NCBI RefSeq assembly: GCF_000006565.2
Contig: NC_031474.1
Coordinates: forward strand, 2,515,662 to 2,579,661
Direction of reading: 5' to 3'
From: Toxoplasma gondii ME49
Lineage: Eukaryota; Apicomplexa; Conoidasida; Eucoccidiorida; Sarcocystidae
DNA: 64,000 bases
Shown here: piece by piece, positions 59,001 through 64,000 of the stretch
Layout of the letters: each line of letters starts with the position of its first letter
How positions within the stretch are numbered: position 1 is the first letter of the stretch
Program-made: the position numbers and the translations under genes
Notes under the pieces: generated by a model
Databases searched by the model: none
What the model was told of the DNA's origin: nothing
What the model saw: only the letters and a program-made list of their open reading frames with translations

Positions 59001-60614
59001 ACGCAGAAAGTAGGCCCCCCAAAGGCGAAAAGGACAGCGGAAAGGTGGGGGAAACCGCGAGAAACACGGAAAGACCTGAAGAGACTCATGAGAGAACAGA
59101 AAGAAGTAGATGTCAGAAACGAGGCTGAACAGAGCGAAAACTTCACTGCCAAAGCGCCATTTTTATAAAACGGAAATGGCGTAGAAATGAGCAGAAAAGT
59201 ACACGCCGTCCTCTGCAGCTGTCAAACGATAGAGTGTGTCCTGCATGCATGCCCAGCCCAAGCCATTCAAGAACCCATCGCCGCGTGTTTTGTGTCTCGC
59301 TCTTTTCTGGATATGAATCAAACAGTCATCTGCCGAAATGGGGAGAACACCGCAGGGAAAGGACATTTTCCAGGTGGCACAGCGAGTACACAGCGCCCGG
59401 GAATCCAGTATCCTCATTGCACGAGTGAGATACACTGGCATCCGCCTGGCCCACTCGTTTGGCACTCCTGTGTTGAAAAACGAACTCAGAGCGCCGTCCA
59501 AAACTCACCATATGCATCAAGATGGAGACATCCCCACTTGGCGTCTCGATCGACCGCCGTGTCAACAGCAGCTGCGTAGACAGCCGATGCAGAGAGGTGG
59601 AGATACAGCGCAAGGCCCATGCCACACGTGGTAGCGTGCTGAAGAGAACCAAATCACAATACGTCACCAAAGCATAGAAGAAGCACAAATCTGTCTGTCC
59701 ATCGATCTACGTATATCTATCTAGATCTACCTGCTTATCCGAACGAATCCCTAGAGATACCTGTACCTTTACCGAGTGTGGCTGGATGCTAAAGAGTCCA
59801 CGTACACAGGTGTATATAAATATTTATTTATGAACGCACTTAGAAAGTGCAAATCATAAGAGGTCGTGAGATCGAGAGATTTCTTTTCAGGGTAGAGAGG
59901 TCGCTTGAACTCTTACTCGGCGGAGATTGAGGACAAGATTCGGAGGTTGCGTGCCATCTTGGAGGGGGACTCTGGCGTCGCAGCAGTCGAGGGCGCAGAG
60001 GAAGGCCCCGCAAGTCACGCAGACCGCGCATGCAGGCGTGGCGTGGAGGCCAACAGAGGGCGTGTACGCTCTGAAAAAAGCACAGCGGGAAAGCAGAATG
60101 CGATATTGAGGTTCTTTCAAATCGGCTATGTTCTGGGCACAGTATGTGAATTATCACTTGCGAAAACGGCGACAGAAGACGACTCCTCAGATGCGAGAAC
60201 GCGCAGCAGCATCGTCGTGAGAGCAACGGTGTCTGCCGCGGAAACAGACCGAAAAAAGGTGGAGGCCAGAGAAAGGAAGCGCGAGGTTTCACAGGCTTTC
60301 GAAACAAAGTAGAGGCCGCTTGTGAGGAGGCCCGAGACGAGGCCGAAAAGAAGCACGAGGAAACAGACGCGAAGAAAGAAAAGGCGAAGACACGCAGGAA
60401 TCCAGCCGGAGGTTCGGGCGTCGAACTCGGAGGACGCATGCGCGTCTCCAGTCACCACAAGACCTTGATGTATGCCTTTCGTTGCATGCGCGTTTCAATG
60501 CACGCGCATTTTGAGGATTTCCCTTTTTTGTTTTGGGCGACACAGGCATGTCGCATTTGACCTCAACTTTGCTGCTTTCCCACGCATGATTCAGTCAGGA
60601 TTCTTCCTGCCTTT
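56090..60614. other. Intergenic region without supportable gene
   Basis: It lies upstream of the TEX9-like gene and downstream of the last gene, 4.5 kb in all. Frames at 57513-57938 (-), 59187-59579 (+), 59840-60439 (-) and 59905-60312 (+) were examined. The last begins with a helical stretch SAEIEDKIRRLRAILEGDSG preceded by no clear exon, and the others lack motifs. TCTATC/ATCTA simple sequence occurs at about 59697-59730. Confidence 0.55.
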
Positions 60615-63600
60615 TTACCCTAGTTGGAGGAAGTGGTTGTAGAACTGTTGGTACAGCTTCGGGAGGATGGTTGCATGCGGGAGGAACTGCGCGACGCAGA
60701 CAACAGTGAATGTCGTTTCTTCGTCTCCGTCGTCCGCGTCTCCCATGACGGTGGAGAAGAGCAGTGTGCACTTCATGTTGCTCGACGCCAGCAAGTTGTC
60801 AAGGTCGCCGGGGAGAAGGCGTCGCGCGAGGGGACTGAAGTAGAGCATGTGGCGGTTGAGGAAGTCGACGCTTTCCTGTCTTTCCTCGTTCTCTCGTTCG
60901 CGACGCACGCGACGCCCCGACCCACACAGAGCTCCGGCGGAGGCCCCCAGGCCCCTGGCGCCGACGGCCAGAAGTCGCGAGAAGAACGGCGAGGGCGGAG
61001 AGGCAGTTGCCTGTGCCCGAGAAGTCGACGGCACTGGAACGCTGTCGCCGCTCTTCTCCGACAGGGCGAGACACATGGCTGTCTGGAAGACTCTGACCAG
61101 CGTTTCGTGACCGCAGCGCGAGGAGACAACAATCGGCATCAGCGGCGTCATCGAGGTGGAACAAGGCGGCAGCGACCCGAGGCAGCAGAGGAACTGAGGA
61201 GCGAGAAAAGACACGGGGAGAAACATACACAAAAGTCGTCTGTCGCAAATTCTCTCATTTGGTGCTGGAAGAACGCCTCTCAAAATAACCAGAAAACCGT
61301 TCTCCAACTGACGACCCACGCTCCACTGCAAGCGAAAAGGGCCATCACCCAATCACCTATATCCACCTCCGCGAATATATTTATATGTATATATATGTAT
61401 ATATATATATATATTTATTCCTGTCTGTCCTTCTGACGTATCTACATACCTAATGGTATAGATACCGATGTTCTTTCTAGCTGTCCAAATACACATCGAC
61501 GTTTCTATCTCGCGAACTCCCTCTGCTACTAAAATGTAAGGGTCTGAGAAGAGAGACGGCTGAGGTGTTTGCTTCACCTGAGACTCGCGTAGGAGAATGC
61601 GCAAGGCATGCGCCTCGGATACTGCGCTTGGCCATGCTGTGGGCGAGGGAAGCTTGAGAGCCGCTGAAATCTGAAAAGAGGGTCGAAAAGTAATCGAAAC
61701 GTCTATTCACAGAGAGAGTCTTTCTGTGGAGATGTCCGTACAGAACATGCGGTGCGAGTGTCGCATTCTCGATTCCGGAGGTCGAGGCCAGAACTCGTTG
61801 TGCAGAGCACTGCACCCATCGGCGATTCTGAACTTTTGGAAAAGCATGTCTTAAGACGCAAAGCGCTTCTCTTTTTGCCACCTAAATCCTTGGGTATCCA
61901 CAATCTCCTCTCATGTCTTACCACGGGGTCGCACCGCCCTTCGTCTTCTCGCTGTCGCGCGGAGTCTTCTCGCTCCCCCGTTCCCCACATGTCGTCGTCC
62001 TCTCCAAAGAGGAACAGGCGAATCGACTTGGGCAGCGGCAGTGACTCAAGAAGCATCTCGCACTCCTCTGAGGGGTCGTATAGGTCGACAGAAGAAGGGA
62101 GGAGCTCCGAGAGAGAAACGGAAGAGACATGTGAAGAAGAGAAAAACGAAGAGACTGAAGGCGTCCGAAGAACTGGCGCGTCGCTTGCACTTGCAGGTCC
62201 GAGTAGTTCGTACGCCGTCTTGACCTTGTCGAAGGGCAGCGGCCTGAGACACAAACCCCGCGCGAGGACGAAGTGGAAAAACTGAAAGAGACACGAGAGA
62301 CGTCGGCAGAAGAGACCCCCACAGCGCGGAAGAGTGTCGAAAGACGACACACCTGTTACAGGGGGATAGGTATGAAACCGCAGAGATTCGAACTTTCTGG
62401 AGTGCATGCAAAAGTGACCGTGGCGAGAGTACCCACCCTTTTCGAGATGCCCATAGACCGATGTACCGATGTATCGCAAGTTCTCTTGCCTGGAGACATC
62501 AACCGTTTCGGCAAAAAAGGACGGTGTTCGGCATGCTACGTCCCCTTCACAGCCGCTGGCCCGCGTAGAGATCGACACGAGGACGTCGGAAGACCTCGGC
62601 TTCACACAGCTCTGGCGCCTTCTTGCAACGAGAAATCAACCTCGCCCCGGGCCGCTAGTGAAGCAACAGGCCCTGACGATCCACAAAACGAGCAACAGTG
62701 GCACTTACTGAGAAGGACAGACGACCTTGGCAAGCAGATGGACCTTTCGGAGCCAAGGAACGAGGCCGGCCTCGACAAGTCGGCAAATCACGTTCTTTCT
62801 TTCTTCTTCTCCAAGGCCGATGTGTCCAGCTCTCTTCTCTTTGCCTTCCACGTCTGCGTCGAAACTTCTCTGCCCTGTCGGCTGGTCATGGAACTCGTCC
62901 TCGAGGTCAACTCGTCGCTCTCCAGACTCGCCAGCCACGGAACCTGAGCAAGTGCCTTCGAGAAAGCCAAAGGGAGGAGTTACGCAGTCCAGAGAGGAGG
63001 GCCGCAAACCTCCCAGAGAGACCCGCGACAGCGGTATGGTCCGCCTTCCCGCCGGCGCGCGACCCCGCAGCTCCGCCGCCCGCTCCGTCCGAGCTGCGTA
63101 GACACCCAGAAGGTAGTCCTTGGTGAGGAGACGCTCCTCGTCTTTTGCGGACCTTTCGTCAGCTCGAAAGCCCCCGAGGCAGCGCGAAGGATCCGCGTCG
63201 CAGCAGGGCGCGTTTCCAGCTTCTTCTTCGCTGTCTACGCTCTCTTCTGCGTCTGCGTGCCCCTCATCAAAACGTACGCGCCAAGCCGATGCGCCCAGCT
63301 GCTCTTTGCGAGGCGGGAAGGGAAGACGCCGCCCCAGCAAGCGAAGGTCTTCTAGCCACACGCTCGAGGAGAGTCCTGCGAAGAAAGAGAGAAACAGACG
63401 ACTGGCGACCAAATGCAAACGCGAAAAGGAAATGGAAGTTGAAATCGAGGCCAAAATCGAGAAAGGTAAACTCACACACAAACAAGCTTAAAACATATAT
63501 ATACATATACATATATATACATATATATAAATATATATATATATATGTTTGTATGCATATGCCTAATCGATACCGTAGACAGAGAAACGGGAGGCCAGTC

Positions 63601-64000
63601 GTTTTCGGGGCAAAGAGACAGTGTGTCCACTGGACGAAGAGTAGGCAAAAACACGAGAGAAACGAAAGAGGATGAGAGATGTCCCCGGGGCGAATCAACG
63701 GGAAGCGAGGGAGGAACAAACGCGGCACCCGCGCCGAGGTTGGGAGGCGACAGAAAAATGGTCGAGAGCTGAGAAGAAGCGTCTAAGAGACCAGAAACCG
63801 AGCCCACGTAGGAACAAGCGTCCATTGCATGGGCAGCAACGACACGAGACCAGCAGTGCTTCCGCACCGAAACATCTTTGAAAACTTGTTGCAGGCACTC
63901 ACCATCCGCCTGTCGCGTTTCTTCCAGTACTGCCGAGTCGCCTTCCCACTCAAGGCGCTCCGTCTCGACCTCCTGCGACCAACGCGTGAAGAAGATTTGC
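60615..64000 (-). CDS. Unrecognised protein, C-terminal exons (partial)
   Basis: Five minus-strand exons are visible: beyond 64000-63903, 63375-62709, 62243-61882, 61663-61578 and 61193-60615. Phases agree throughout and about 597 residues are encoded; the 5' part lies outside the window. The visible part is acidic and Ser/Glu-rich (DEGHADAEESVDSEEEAG) with a more folded-looking C-terminus: LPKSIRLFLFGEDDDMWG, SEAHALRILLRESQ, LCCLGSLPP, HETLVRVFQTAMCLALSEKS, RHMLYFSPLARRLLPGDLDN and LPKLYQQFYNHFLQLG at the end. The hydrophobic runs are too short or too polar to be clear membrane helices. The donor at 61881 (TTAG|GTGGCA) is weak and was chosen because it restores frame. I do not recognise the family and propose no function. 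Confidence 0.65.
61373..61413. repeat. AT microsatellite in an intron of the last gene
   Basis: TATATG and TA units in the intron between the exons at 61193 and 61578, in the part nearest the acceptor-side exon. Confidence 0.9.
63490..63547. repeat. AT/CATA microsatellite in an intron of the last gene
   Basis: Interrupted ATATACATATACAT units in the intron between 63375 and 63903. Confidence 0.9.

Noticed and set aside
59905..60312. Plus-strand frame with a helical start (SAEIEDKIRRLRAILEGDSG)
   Set aside because: No acceptor-exon context upstream ties it to a gene, and downstream it turns into compositionally biased sequence. It may be a remnant, but I cannot support it.
62381..62402. Possible tRNA T-arm on the minus strand (GTTCGAATC)
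   Set aside because: The five-base stem does not form and there is no cloverleaf context.

Overview
The window is nuclear DNA of a coccidian apicomplexan, most likely Toxoplasma gondii or a close relative (Hammondia, Neospora). The grounds are intron-rich genes of about 50% GC with GT-AG introns of 100-850 bases, long pyrimidine- or purine-skewed flanks, many TGCATGC words, and frequent (AT)n microsatellites that lie only in introns and intergenic DNA. I see no operons, ribosome binding sites, insertion sequences, CRISPR arrays, tRNA or rRNA genes. Species assignment is inference.

Ten protein-coding genes can be modelled with phase-consistent exons. From left to right: (1) + 159-3233, a type I membrane protein of unknown function; (2) - 6033-8063, a Sec14-like CRAL-TRIO lipid-transfer protein; (3) + 12267-20175, a 15-exon Zuotin/MPP11 (DNAJC2) ribosome-associated J-protein with two C-terminal SANT domains and one GC-AG intron; (4) - 24174-26498, an intronless WD40/Utp12-domain protein, the likely Utp5/WDR43 of the SSU processome; (5) + 28277-30613, a UXT-like prefoldin-family protein; (6) + 35141-39085, the beta subunit of TFIIE; (7) - 42160-46758, an eight-exon NIPA-like membrane transporter; (8) + 50325-53355, a membrane-anchored metallo-beta-lactamase/alkylsulfatase-type enzyme with an SCP2-like tail; (9) - 54322-56089, a TEX9-like coiled-coil protein; (10) - 60615 to beyond 64000, the 3' exons of an unrecognised protein.

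Three neighbours, genes 3, 4 and 5, belong to the ribosome-assembly and nascent-protein chaperone machinery; genes 4 and 5 are divergent across 1.8 kb. Genes 2/3 and 7/8 are also divergent pairs with broad shared upstream regions. About half the window is intergenic: 8064-12266, 20176-24173, 30614-35140, 39086-42159, 46759-50324 and 56090-60614 hold no gene I can support. A compound repeat of AT blocks punctuated by GTAGTG (41359-41570) is the most striking non-coding structure.

Exon borders were set by eye from splice consensus, reading-frame continuity and remembered family sequences. No alignment or transcript data were used.
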